Origin: Pyrenochaeta sp. MPI-SDFR-AT-0127
Taxonomy: Eukaryota > Ascomycota > Dothideomycetes > Pleosporales > Cucurbitariaceae
DNA length: 64,000 nucleotides
Assembly (NCBI GenBank): GCA_020747015.1
Contig: JAGTJM010000002.1
Location: 1,240,001-1,304,000, forward strand
Direction: 5' to 3'
The translations under genes and the position numbers were made by a program. The notes under the pieces are model-generated. The model searched no databases. It saw only the letters and a list, made by a program, of their open reading frames with translations, and had not been told where the DNA came from. Of the stretch, positions 34,291 to 45,700 are shown piece by piece. Numbering within the stretch: the first letter of the stretch is position 1; every line of letters starts with the position of its first letter.

Positions 34291-35653
34291 GCCCAGCGTG
34301 GGTGGGCGGCGGCCACCAGGCGTGCTGCTGCATGTCACACGGCGACAGCAGCGCAAGGCGGGCCACCGAGGCTGGCTATAGTACCACCGCGGTATAGCAA
34401 CGGGCGTCGGCGAGTCGGCTGGGTGAATGGCCCTCCATGTTGCCCAACGTCTTTTGGTCCAAACAGTGCAAGGGCATCGGAACCACCGCTCGAGCACGTC
34501 CGCAGCAACACGAATCAGACCAGCAGGGCCAAGGCGTGGCCCGGGATGGTCACGACGCCCCAGGCCCACCAACTCGCGCTCCCTAGCTAGGGCCCCCGGT
34601 CGGCCATGGATGCCCATGGACGCCCTGACAGATGTCCATGCACGCTGGCTCATAAACCTTTTTGCTCGAGTCGGCGGGCCGTGGAATCCTCCGTTGCACG
34701 GCGTGGAGAGCGTGATGGCAAACGCCATCTGGCTGGTGGAAGCAAGTCCTCGCTGCTCCTGTTGGACCTCGCAGGCTGTCTAGCTGTCCACTGTCCAGCG
34801 CACGCTTTCATTTGCCGGGTACGCGTGCCTTTTGCTTTTGGTCGCGCCTTCCCTCACTTGGAGCCCGTGACTTCCTGGATAGAACACACGACCGTTTGAA
34901 GGAACCCCACCCCACGTCTTCCCTTTCTCTCCCTGCAGGAAAGCACGTCCGCCCCTTGCTGCCCTCCAGTTCCCTCTTTTCTCCCTCCCTCTCTCCCCGT
35001 CCAGTCCCAGTAGAAAGCGCGACCGACCCGGCTCCTTCACCAAAACATCCACTCGCTCTAACGCCTGCAACCCCTTCGCCGAGAGACACCCCGTGTCAGA
35101 GCTCCCCCGGGCCCTGCTCTGCCTGAGCTCCAATTCTGCGGCACTATCCTTCCTGTGCCATCTCTGCGTAACAGAAACAGCACCTGTTCCAGCTTCTTCC
35201 CGGCGCACCAGCGACATCACCACGTTTCACGCCTACGCCCACTCGCCTCCAATTCGTGGGCCTGCTTCCCGAATAGGTAATTCCATTCACTCTACCACTA
35301 TCGTCACCTTCTGTCACTCGTTTGCGCCCTGCAACACGTTCCATCGTCAATTGTCATTCACATCAATTCACAATTGTGACGCGGCCTAGCCATTGTAGCG
35401 ACGGGTCCCCCATTTGCCGTTTGTCGCACGCCTCTTCTCCGCATTCCTGGCAGAGCGTCTTGGTGCCATCATCGTCATTCCTCGCTTTTTGGCTCCGACA
35501 TCATAATAACACCTGCTCCAACAGAGACCAACACCAACACCAACACCAAAGTATACGCCCGACGTTCACAGATGCTCCGCACTTGTATCGGCGGACCTGC
35601 GACGCCCACCTAGCCCATTGCCTGCTCAAGTTCAATTTCACACCTTCGACAAA
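34291..35653. promoter_or_regulatory. Promoter and leader region of the Ras exchange factor gene
   Basis: This stretch is GC-rich and then strongly CT-rich on the plus strand (about 34905-35060), a common feature of fungal core promoters. It ends in a CA/AC-rich leader just before the ATG at 35654. No gene is supported. Confidence 0.5.
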
Positions 35654-38600
35654 ATGACAGACTTCATGTTGGACCAGGAAAACATGGACAAGCGCTCCAG
35701 CGCAGTGGTTGCGCCATTGAACATCTCAAAGTCTCCAAAACGGTCGCGAGAGGCGGTTTTTGCACACAGCCGTCAGTCCTCGTCAAGAGGAACCATATCA
35801 GTTCGGTCGCAGTCGCAATCCCAGATATCCCCACCTCTGACTCCCAAGACATCACACGAAGCCATGACTCCACAGTCGCCTCCCCAGCCCGTCTTCCACA
35901 ACTACCTTCGCGCCTTCTATCACTACATTCCAAGCTCAACGGTCTCGTCATCAACAGACGAGTCCTCCATCACCGTCGCCATCAAGCAAGGCGATGTCAT
36001 CTTGGTTCACTCTGTTCATCCAAATGGTTGGGCAGATGGCACTCTGCTAGCCTCTGGAGCTCGTGGTTGGCTGCCAACCAACTACTGCGAACCTTACGAT
36101 CATCCTACTATTCGAAACTTGTTGAATGCCCTGACCCATCTATGGGATCTTGTCCGTGACGGCGAGAATGGAGATCTATATGCCTTCACGAAGCAGGATT
36201 ACGTGAGAGGCATGATTGCTGGAATTAGATTCTTTCTTGTAAGTGGACCTCGTTCCCTCATATGCAGCTGTCAATTGATTCGTAACTCACCCCTATGCAG
36301 GAGAGGACATCATGTCTGTCAAGAGATTCTCGTCTTATTGTTGCACACGTTGGTCTGCGACGAATGCGGAAAGGTCTCTTAGGCGATCTTTCCACACTGG
36401 TAAAGACAGCGAAGAAGCTGCAGGAAACGCTGCAGGCAGAGAATACTTCAGTGCCTGTGTTTGAGCACATGGACGAGCTTGTCCTCAAATCCTTCAAGCT
36501 TGTGACAAGAGCCATCCGTTTCCTTGATATCTGGGCCACCGACGCAGTGTCTCTGTCATTATTTGACTTGGGCGATGCGAGCGCGCATAGACCATTAACA
36601 CCGCCGTCAGACTCTGCTCATGCTGCTGTGCAACCATCAACAACATCTCACGGATCGGGCGAAGAAAGCTTTTCGACGAATGATATCGACTCACCGGTCA
36701 CACAAGGACCCTCCTCCACGCACGGAGACTGGGACACGACAACAACTCAGCCACTGCGTAACTTGAATCGTCTCTCCGTTGCCTTTTCTCTACCTTCTGA
36801 GCCAGATTCACTCCAATCGCCCATTCTAATTTCCCAGCCGCAGACTCAATCAAAGCGACTCTCTGTTACACATCGCTTGTCATACACCGGGAAGTCTCAA
36901 GGCGCACGCAAAGGAAACCTTGCCTCCGAGCGGCTGAATACAGCGCAAGACGCTTTTTTGGGCTTTATTGGCTCATTTATTGGTTTGCACCTGCAATCAC
37001 GCTCGTCTGAAGAACTCGCTCAAATCACTCAACAATCTGTCGTTGCCTGCCGCCAGCTGCTTACTGTTGTTGAGGAAGTATGGGAACGCGATTCCCGCAG
37101 GTCCAAGCCATTGGAAGAGGCACGAGACGCCATGTACGCACGGCTAACCGAGCTTGTGCAAGCAACAAAGGAAATGTTTACTCTCGCTGATGCTGAGGTT
37201 GGCGATGAAGAGGTGGCACCAGACTCTGGAAGAAAACTTGTCACTGCAGCCACTAGCTGTGTTCGGTCTGCCGGCGAGTGTGTCACCAAGGCTCGACTTG
37301 TCATTGAGACGATCGGTGACTTTGAATTCGAAGTGGCAGGTCTGGGACTGTCGGAAACCATCCTGCAACAGCTAGCTCCGATCGATCAACAAGACGAGGT
37401 GACGTCTGAGGCGCCTAGGTCGCTGGACTCAAACATGGAAACCAACAAACCACTACCCGCACCTCCGGCAGAAGAACGCCAAATGCCGCCTCCACTAATT
37501 ATCTCCGAATCGAAGCCTTTACCCGAGGTTCCCCAGCCATCGCCCTTGGATACTAGCAGATTCAGCCTACAGCCTGCCCCGTCTCCCTTCATCGTCGAAA
37601 GTCCAACTGCGGTGTCGTTCCGATCATCAAGATCATCGCTGCCGGCCCTGAGCGCAGTGCCCACACCGAGCCTACCTCCACCGAGCTCATCCGAGTCTCT
37701 CGAGAGCCCTATCAGCATCGTCGAAGGACGCTTTACCGGCTCCCAAAAGACTGACAGTGTCAATGTATCTGTAACGGACTCGGGTAGCACCTACAACTTC
37801 AGCATGCGAGGTGGTTCAGGAAGCGTCGCTTCCCGTACATCGACAAGGGCCACAACACCTGATCGTTTACCATCCAAGAAGGAAAGTTCACAGACCTTGG
37901 TCAGCAGCTTTGGTAGCTCTTCTGAGCTTCGGTCCCTTGCTAGTGAAGATCTAGCCGACGGCGAAGAGCATTTGTTGGAGACCACCTTTGTGCACGAGCT
38001 CATCTACAACAAAGAAGGCCAAGTCTCGGGCGGCTCACTTCCCGCTCTTGTCGAGCAGCTCACCACATACGAGTCCACACCAGACGCTGTGTTTGTCACT
38101 GCGTTTTATCTTACATTCCGTCTCTTTACCACACCGGAAGAACTTGCACAATGCTTGATCGATCGCTTCGACTATATCGGTGGCAGCCAATCCGTTGGTG
38201 TTCCAGTCCGACTCCGGGTCTATAATGTCTTCAAGGGCTGGCTAGAAAGCCATTGGTCGGGCGAAAGTGACTCTGCCGCACTGGGCATCATTCTTACGTT
38301 TGCTACGGGAAAGCTGCGGGCGACCATGCCTGCTGCTGGTAAACGCTTGGCAGAACTCACTTCTAAAGTGACTGAAGTCCGGGCGGGAGCTCTTGTACCA
38401 CGCCTTGTCTCCTCTATCGGCAAGACGGGTGTTTCGAATACGACCTTCACCCTCGCCGACAGCAACGTGCCCACGTCGATTATCACCAAAAGTCAACTCA
38501 ACGCTCTGCGAGCCAGCAAAGAAGGCAGGACGCAGTGCAACATCCTCGATTTCGATCCTTTGGAATTGGCCAGACAATTCACCATTATCGAGTCGAGACT

Positions 38601-39435
38601 ATTCTGCGCCATTCAGCCAGAGGAGCTCCTGGCTTTGGAGTGGACCAAGAAGAGCGAATCAAAGGCGCACAATGTCAAAGCAATGTCGACACTTTCAACA
38701 GATCTTGCAAACTTGGTCGCAGATACCATTCTGCACCTTGAGGATGCCAAGAAGCGAGCAGTCATCATCAAGCAATGGGTCAAGATTGCCACAAAATGCC
38801 TAGAACTGAACAACTACGACTCACTCATGGCAATCATCTGTTCCCTCAACTCTTCGATGGTTATGCGCCTCAAGAGAACCTGGGAGCTAGTCTCTGCAAA
38901 GACCAAGGCTCGCCTAGACGAGCTGAAAGCAGTCACTGACGTTGGGCGCAACTACGCTGTGCTCCGTCAAAGGTTGCAAAACCACGTTGCCCCATGCATC
39001 CCGTTTGTTGGAATCTACCTGACAGATCTTACCTTCATCGACGTTGGAAATGGCACTACCCGACAGCTCCCCGGTGAAGCCGGTCGTGACAGCGTCTCAG
39101 TCATCAACTTCGACAAACATATGAAAACCGCTAAAATTATCGGTCAATTACAATCATTCCAAGTCCCATATCGTCTGGCTGCCATTCCTGAAATGCAGGA
39201 CTGGATGGAGACTCAGATTCAACGAGTGCGCTCGAGCGATCAAGCCAACGTGCAGAGCTATTATCGTCGCTCGCTCCTACTCGAGCCCAGAGAGCCCCAA
39301 CATTCCACAAGAGGTTCACCATCCATCGACAATAGCACACAGGGCGCATTTTCAGCTGAAAGTCGCACAAACTCTAGAGAAAAGTTCGAGTTCCTGAATT
39401 TCAACTTCTCGACAAACAACCTCAAAGGTTCATAG
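35654..39435 (+). CDS. CDC25: Cdc25-type Ras guanine nucleotide exchange factor (SH3, RasGEF_N, RasGEF)
   Basis: Two exons, 35654-36238 and 36301-39435, give 1239 residues. The 62-base intron is GTAAGT...TAACTC...TGCAG in phase 0. An SH3 domain spans about 85-150 (YLRAFYHYIP...GWADGT...GWLPTNYCEPY). A long Ser/Pro-rich linker follows. RasGEF_N begins near 753 (FVHELIYNKEGQVSGGSLPA) and the catalytic RasGEF domain near 944 (FDPLELARQFTIIESRLF...CLELNNYDSLMAIICSLNSS...PFVGIYLTDLTFIDVGN). Such proteins load GTP onto Ras at membranes and so feed cAMP/PKA or MAPK signalling. The tail after the domain is short and polar. The length and order match yeast Cdc25/Sdc25-like proteins. Which Ras it serves is not visible. 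Confidence 0.92.
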
Positions 39436-40145
39436 ACATCAAAACAACGCGCTTCAATGCGATTCTCTTCTCTAGCAACGCTAGTTGGATCATCCACCAA
39501 CAGCAGAGCGACATATTATATACCAACCAAAGGCGCCTTGGCCATGGACATACCTAATGTTTGCGCTTCTACTGCATTCAACTCTTTCCATCATGTCACG
39601 GACATTAACGATACCAATGCTCGATTTCCTTGCTTGCTTTATACCATTTGAGCGTTTCTTTTATCAGTGCATACATCAGTACAGGAGGTGGGGCGAATCA
39701 GGGTTTTTCTCAATTTTGTACTTTCATAGGCCTATTGAAGGCTTCTCGAATCATGCATCGAGCGGGTAACAGGCGTTCAAGATATCAGGGCCGCTATCAT
39801 AGTAACAGTGGATTGCTCTGGACAGCGGTCAAAAAGCATCAGAGGTGCAGAGGGAAGGACAGAAAAGGTGTTCTTGTATAGTCATAAGACCATGTGCATT
39901 TGCATGGCATCAGTAGTTCGATCTGCTGATTGCTCTATGAAAAAAAGCATACAATCATTCATTTTCAACGTCTATTGCGTGATTCAATTATCAATCACAA
40001 CATTCAATTGCAGTCGTTGGCGGCGCTGAGGTGGGCGGCAGGTCGGCGAAGTTGACCCCACGCTATTCTTCAGCCCCGCCATACCAAAAGTGCTTCAAAG
40101 AGCGGCTGCGCAGTCACACAAACTTGCCGTGCATTTGCCCTCCCA
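39436..40145. other. Intergenic region, Ras exchange factor to rhodanese
   Basis: About 710 bases of 3' flank and promoter. No gene is recognised. Short pyrimidine and A runs occur near 39940. Confidence 0.5.
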
Positions 40146-40601
40146 ATGCCCATAATGGCCGCACCGCAAGAACTCCTCGTAGACGTCCGGTCCCCTGTCG
40201 AATTCGCTACCGGCGCCCTCGCCACGGACATCGCTCCTACCGTAAACATCGAATACCAGATTATCGACCAGTTACCTGAAATCTATGCCGCGCGGGGAAT
40301 AAACGTGAGCAAGGATGATCGCATTACACTCTACTGTCGCTCTGGCAGAAGATCGAATATTGCGCTGCAGACGCTGAAGAACATGGGCTATCTTCACGTA
40401 CGGGACATTGGCAGCTTCGAGGATGCGAGAAAGTTGCTGGACAAAGAGCAGGTGCAGAGGCAATTGGATGTAGAGTTTGGGGGGCCAGAAGGAGCTGAGG
40501 AGAAACAAAAGGAAGTCACGACAAAAGAGGACCCGAAGAAACATACTCGGGTGAAGTCGTTTGGGAAGTTGGTGGATGGCTTGAAGGCGCTTGAAGACTG
40601 A
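40146..40601 (+). CDS. Single-domain rhodanese-like protein
   Basis: Single-exon frame of 151 residues starting MPIMAAPQELLVDVRSPVEF. The rhodanese fold is shown by LLVDVRSPVEFATG near the start and the active-site loop ITLYCRSGRRSNIA, whose Cys (about residue 62) would carry the persulfide. GYLHVRDIGSFEDA follows. The C-terminal 50 residues are Lys/Glu-rich with no domain. Family members move sulfane sulfur (thiosulfate sulfurtransferase activity); the natural acceptor is unknown. There is no targeting peptide, so a cytosolic place is inferred. An upstream exon is possible, since a CAATTGCAG acceptor-like sequence precedes the leader. The gene is convergent with the dioxygenase gene. Confidence 0.8.
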   Translation: MPIMAAPQELLVDVRSPVEFATGALATDIAPTVNIEYQIIDQLPEIYAARGINVSKDDRITLYCRSGRRSNIALQTLKNMGYLHVRDIGSFEDARKLLDKEQVQRQLDVEFGGPEGAEEKQKEVTTKEDPKKHTRVKSFGKLVDGLKALED

Positions 40602-41086
40602 GGGTTGGGTGGGATGAGACTGGGGGGGGGGGGGGGGGGGTTGAGCCGCAAAGAAGCCAGCGCCGAGGTTCCTGGTTCAGAGAATGCAAGGACTTGCATC
40701 GCAAGTCATGGAATGCAGACCTGTTAGCAATTGCTAGTGCGCTAAAGCAGACAAATTCAAGAGAGAGCCATTGAAAGAAATCACAAGCTTGGATGTCGGA
40801 AAAAAAAACATACGCCAAAATGAACACTGCATTTTGAGGGGTTTTTCCAGTGCTATCTATATATGTACAAGAGGTAAAGCAATCCCAAAAACTCCAGAGA
40901 AAAAAAGGAAAACGAGCGTGTACAGTTGGTAGTGCTACACAAAAACGAATGTCTACGCCCTTTCGCTATGCTCTTGCTGACCAGCCATTTTCTAGTCCAC
41001 CACAACTTTTCAATGGCTCTCTCCTCACCACCATCGAGTCTTTATCGAGTTCAAAAGAAAGGGTATCGCTAGCTGTGGCGCAGAAT
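40602..41086. other. Intergenic region with a G19 run
   Basis: About 485 bases between convergent 3' ends. It contains 19 consecutive G at 40622-40640 just after the rhodanese stop. No gene is recognised. Confidence 0.6.
40622..40640 (+). repeat. Homopolymer G19
   Basis: Nineteen G in a row, 20 bases after the rhodanese stop codon. The exact length could be a sequencing uncertainty. Confidence 0.85.
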
Positions 41087-42643
41087 TTAAGCCCTGCGGC
41101 CGTTCTTCTGCCTGTTCTGCTGGGTCTGAGGGCGTTGCTGCTGCTGCTGCTTCTGCTGTTGCTGTCCCTGGCCGTTACCGTTGGATGGTCCGCCCTGAGG
41201 AGCTCCAGATGGGATCGCGGGAGCGTTGGATGGGCTGCCCTGAGGAGCTCCAGACGGGATCGCGGGGACGTTGGAGGGACGACCACTACCATTTCCATTG
41301 CCGCCCTGGGGAGCGTTAGAGGGACGAGGTCCAACAGGCGAAACAGCGGATTCAAGCTCACTAGCAAGAGTATCGGCAGCGGAGGAGGCGACGGCGGTGC
41401 TCAAAGTGGTGCCAACGGCAGTGCTCGAAACAGCCGCAGTAGCAGTGCCAGTCGGGAGAGCGCCAGTTGGGGCAGCGCCGGAGGGAGGAGCGCCAGTGCC
41501 ATCAGGGGGGCCGCCTCCCATGCCGCCTCCAGAGTTCTCATTCTCAACACCGCCGTCGGCGGTCAAGTAGGCAGCAGGTGTGATGTTGAACGCGTTGGTG
41601 GTGTCCATGCCGAATGCCAACCATCCAAAGATACCATCCGATACATCATCACCGAGAAGAACGTACTCGATAACTGGATCAACATCGGCGGCCTCTTCAG
41701 CGAAGATCGAGTCCTCGGCGTTGGTGGTCAGCTCTTGGGTGTTGCTAAGGTAAGGCTCGACAGCCTCAACAAGAGTGATGAGATCCTGGTCGAAGAACAT
41801 CTGGCCGACGTGGGTGATGCTACCACCGGAGAGGGTCTCGTTGGCGTTGACAGTGGCGTCCTGGGAGGTCATGACGTGAATGTGCGTGGCGCGACCAGTG
41901 TAATGACCAGGGAACTTTGTGTCGAAGACAACGACACCATCGTCATCAGACTGCTGAATACCACGGAAGAAGGTCTTGTCGATGTTGGTCTCATCGCTGG
42001 TGTCACCGTTGCCGTTGGCAATGACGCCAGAGTAGACACCAGTGGAGTTGCAGTGCCAGATCTCGAGGAAGGCTTGCGGGACAGGCTCGCAGGTGTTGAC
42101 GTCGATGATCTGGATGTCAAGCGTAACTGGAACACCCTCTTGGCTGTCGGTGATGTCCTTGCGGACGAGCTCACCCTGGACCCAGTAAGGACCTTGGGTG
42201 GTCTCAGGGGTAAGGACACAGGAGGTGTTGCCGGCAAAGAGGATGGATGGGTCAGTGTCGACAGTGACGCCTGTGAGATCAGAGGCGTGAGAAGTGGCAA
42301 GGACGGTGTCGACGTCACGGGCACGAAGATAGGGTTTCTCTGTGTACTGATTAGCCTTGTCCTTACATTGTGTGCATTGCAATGAAAGCGTACCTTGAGC
42401 AATGGCCCTCTTAGTCCTCAGCTTCTCGACCGCTGCACTCCTGCGCGCATGCATGGCAACGTCATTGCCACGCTTCTTGAGCGAATCAGCGCAGTGGGCA
42501 AGCGAGCGCTTGTTGTTGGCCAGGTAAGCCCTGCGCTCGGCGGCCTCTTGAGCCATCTCTGCAGCGCTCGCGCCGGGGTGGGCAACGGAAGGCTGGGCGA
42601 GCATCGCAGCTCCCAAAAGGGTGGAGAGGATGGCAGACTTCAT
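41087..42643 (-). CDS. Secreted intradiol ring-cleavage dioxygenase
   Basis: Exons 42643-42394 and 42339-41087 give 500 residues. The 54-base intron (GTACGC...CTAAT...ACACAG) is a multiple of three and has no stop, so an unspliced message would add 18 codons. The ATG at 42643 gives a signal peptide (MKSAILSTLLGAAMLAQPSVA). A charged helical propeptide-like part follows, then the catalytic beta-sandwich. The iron ligands of the family fit Tyr in TQGPYWVQGE (about 135), Tyr in CNSTGVYSG, and the two His of FPGHYTGRATHIHV (about 228). The enzyme class opens catechol-type rings between the hydroxyls; secreted fungal forms are linked to lignin or plant phenolics. The last about 160 residues are Gly/Pro/Ser/Gln-rich with a twice-repeated PAIPSGAPQG unit. 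A TATAAA box lies at 42777-42772. Confidence 0.9.
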   Translation of the reverse strand: MKSAILSTLLGAAMLAQPSVAHPGASAAEMAQEAAERRAYLANNKRSLAHCADSLKKRGNDVAMHARRSAAVEKLRTKRAIAQGTLSLQCTQCKDKANQYTEKPYLRARDVDTVLATSHASDLTGVTVDTDPSILFAGNTSCVLTPETTQGPYWVQGELVRKDITDSQEGVPVTLDIQIIDVNTCEPVPQAFLEIWHCNSTGVYSGVIANGNGDTSDETNIDKTFFRGIQQSDDDGVVVFDTKFPGHYTGRATHIHVMTSQDATVNANETLSGGSITHVGQMFFDQDLITLVEAVEPYLSNTQELTTNAEDSIFAEEAADVDPVIEYVLLGDDVSDGIFGWLAFGMDTTNAFNITPAAYLTADGGVENENSGGGMGGGPPDGTGAPPSGAAPTGALPTGTATAAVSSTAVGTTLSTAVASSAADTLASELESAVSPVGPRPSNAPQGGNGNGSGRPSNVPAIPSGAPQGSPSNAPAIPSGAPQGGPSNGNGQGQQQQKQQQQQRPQTQQNRQKNGRRA

Positions 42644-42771
42644 GATGAAAGGGTATCGAAAGGGATGCAAGCAAGAGTAAAGCAAGAGAGAAGTGAATGA
42701 AAAGGGGACTGGAGAAGTGAATGTAGTGGTTGGTGGTGGTGAGAAACTTGAAGTGCACCGTGGCGTTGACC

Positions 42772-42777
42772 TTTATA
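42772..42777 (-). promoter_or_regulatory. TATA box of the dioxygenase gene
   Basis: TATAAA on the minus strand, about 130 bases before the ATG at 42643. Confidence 0.55.
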
Positions 42778-45700
42778 TCAAAAATCCCATGCGACTTGTT
42801 GCCTCCTTTCGATCTGGAAAACATCGACATGTACCCTAGCGTGTTTGCTTGTCGTGCACGCTCATTCACTGCCTTCGTCGTCACAAGCATACGCAAGGCG
42901 CTAGTCTCCCGGCTTGGCAACATGGTCGTTGGCGATGGGGACCACACATCCTGGTCCGATCAAAAGGCTAGAAGCTGCAATTGGTGCAATAGAGCCTGAT
43001 GTTGGTCCTGCTATAGGGCCAGAGTCGGGACTATCCGATCGTGTCTTGCTGACAGCTAGACATCGTCTGTCATCTTTTGGCTCTACATCGACGACTGCAT
43101 TCCTCAACACCAAAGGATCTATCTTTGCACACAATTAGCGCGCAATCGGCCCTCTCAATCCCCAATCCCTTCCCAACGTTCATGCTGCACGTTTCGCACC
43201 CGTTGACATGGCCTAGTTCGTTTCAAACGTCACCTTGTACACAACCTCCTTTCCACCACCCGTACGTAAGCCCTCCGTCCTCTGGCGCAGCGCCCAATCA
43301 GCGCCGGCAAATTGGCAAGCACGACGTTGAAACATGCCCTCATGCCCACTAAGCCCACGAGCTCCCTGCAACACATCAGGCAAAAATTCAGGTCGTCTAC
43401 GCGTCTGGTTCGGCAGACTGTACTTTTTCATCGCGCATACGTACTGTTGTCTTGGCAATCCTTTCCGCTTCCGGCACTCATGCCCCGATGTTTAGCCTCA
43501 CCTTCACCACTCCGCCCCTCTGTCCTCCGCTCCGCGGCCAATCGGCTGCATTGCGATTATGTCGTCCTGTGTCCCTTTCATTATCCCCCACAGTGTGGCC
43601 TCTTGCCGACATCTCGATCAGATGCGCAGGGATGCAAGGCGCCGGTGCATAGTTGCGCGTTCGCGGTCGGGACGAGGCGCGGTTGCAAAGGCCAAGCGTT
43701 GGGCTACGGCGGCTTGTGCTTTGCTTGTTTGACGTCGTCCTGTGATTGAAGGGTGGAGAGGCTGCAGAGGAAAATGAAGAAAAATTTGCCCTCGGGCCTA
43801 TTCTACCGACAAGTGACGGGGTGTGCGATTGCGCGGAGTGTTGAGTGAGTACGTAGAGTGGCGAATTGAGTGGTGTGTATTTGTCAATGAAGGAGATGAA
43901 GGAGTGCTTGAATATGCTAGGGGGGGGGGAGGTGTGTTGCGTTGTCACAGCTAATGTCACTATTCTTGGGCCCTGAATTAAGTTTGGCCAAGACCATGAT
44001 GCTGTTGCTGTTGAGAAGTGGTTGGAACTGGGCGAAAATGTTCTGTCTGCAGCTCTCTTTCTACTCACCTGTATTACTTTGTCTTTGATTTACCAGCAGG
44101 TCAAATGCTACCTGCAACTACCTTCGTCCTGCCATCTGTCCCTCTCCTGAATTCGAAGAGTACAGCTCTAAATACTCCCTCCGACGCATCTACCAGAATC
44201 AGCTCTTCACTGCTGTTCTCACCTCAAATTCGAATCAACCCACACCCTGTTTCTTCTTTCATGCCTCCTGCTGCATGATTGTTCTTTCATGCCTCGTTCT
44301 CCTGCAGCAACGCTGTCCCACGAGCGCAGCCCCTGATCATGAGCGTTACCTAGACGCAGAACTTCGTATCGATGTATAAATCCGCACAGAGGGCAATTGG
44401 AAAGGAACATGGAGTCACTACTGATGGCATCTTCTTATTGAGAGCCCCTTTAGAGAATGCAGAACGAGCAGAATGGGCTGCTCAGGGGTAAGGTCGTTGC
44501 AAGCACCGAAGCCACCTCCTACTGCGGTGTGTCTTGATTTGTGCGTCTACCTGCAGACTCGCTGTCAGTGGCGCTTAAGAGGTGAAGAGTGCCAGTTTGT
44601 TCAATTATACTGAGACTTATGAGGGCAGACTAACCGTTGTTGCTTACGATTCTTTCTCAACTTAGTCCTCCACTAGTATCAAAGTGAATGAACCATTCGC
44701 GCTACGGGTCACGATTACGCTACGCTGCGCCTCCAGCCAGCCACCGACGATATCGAAACAGAATGAGTTGGTTATCATCATAGCCAAATTCTACTCTCCT
44801 TTCTTCTTCCGACATCGCGTAGAGCGCTAGAAGTCGTCGCCCAGAATGAACTCGTGAATACGATGGATTGAGCGCTCGGGCGAGCCTCAACCATGACCAG
44901 GTCACTCCCTTGTATAAGCATGCTGGAGTCTGAATGATTATTCTACCAAAAAAATGGGGTTTGACAAAGTCTGATGGAAGCGCAGAGGTGTGGTCTTTAT
45001 TACCTCCTTTGTGATTATCTGGCATCTGAATAGGGGTAAAGAACGATTGAGATCAAGTAAAATTGGCGAATCCGCGTAGTCTATTCGCCTGCGGTATTCT
45101 CTTCAAGGTCCTTTTCGCTGTTGAGGTCTTCTCTTGCTCAAGCATCACTTAGTTATAAATACTTCCTTGCCTTCACTTAACAAAAACTTTGGAACCTTAA
45201 ACACTTGTTCTGGGCTGTTTCCCGTTTGACATACAACCTTATCGTTAAATGCTTGATAGTTCAACACGTTAGAAAGGGGTTGACTGATTGAGAGTCTGGC
45301 AGAGCACACGACCCACTGTTGAAATATGCTACTCAATGTGCATCACGGTATCAAATATGCTTTCATATCCTCAGTAACTGACAGATTCTGCTATGCGCAC
45401 ATATCTACTGGAGGGCGGAGATCACAAATCTATGCACTTTGAATCATTTTTGTTACGCCTGGTCTTCTGTCTTCCCCAAACTTCTGGTCCTGCTACCATG
45501 ATCAGTCCTTCTCCCACCCATTCGAACTTCAACCTCTCTGTCTAGCTCCTACTGATCCGTACTCTCGAATGACACCGCGTACGCTCTGCTTTGTGCCACC
45601 TCAACAGAACACTGTGCTATTGTTCATGACGCCCAATTGTCATTTGCCTGCCCCGCCTTGCTTTCTTCATCCACTCTAACGACAAGTGCTCCTCTTGCAT

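Noticed and set aside
33889..34590. 233-codon plus-strand open frame over the minisatellite
   Set aside because: GC-rich Arg/Ala composition, reads through the 10-bp repeat, and all three frames are similarly open. It has no domain.
40850..42385. 511-codon plus-strand open frame
   Set aside because: It is antisense to the dioxygenase gene, has repeat-like Ser/Gly/Arg composition, and the minus strand carries clear catalytic motifs and a signal peptide.
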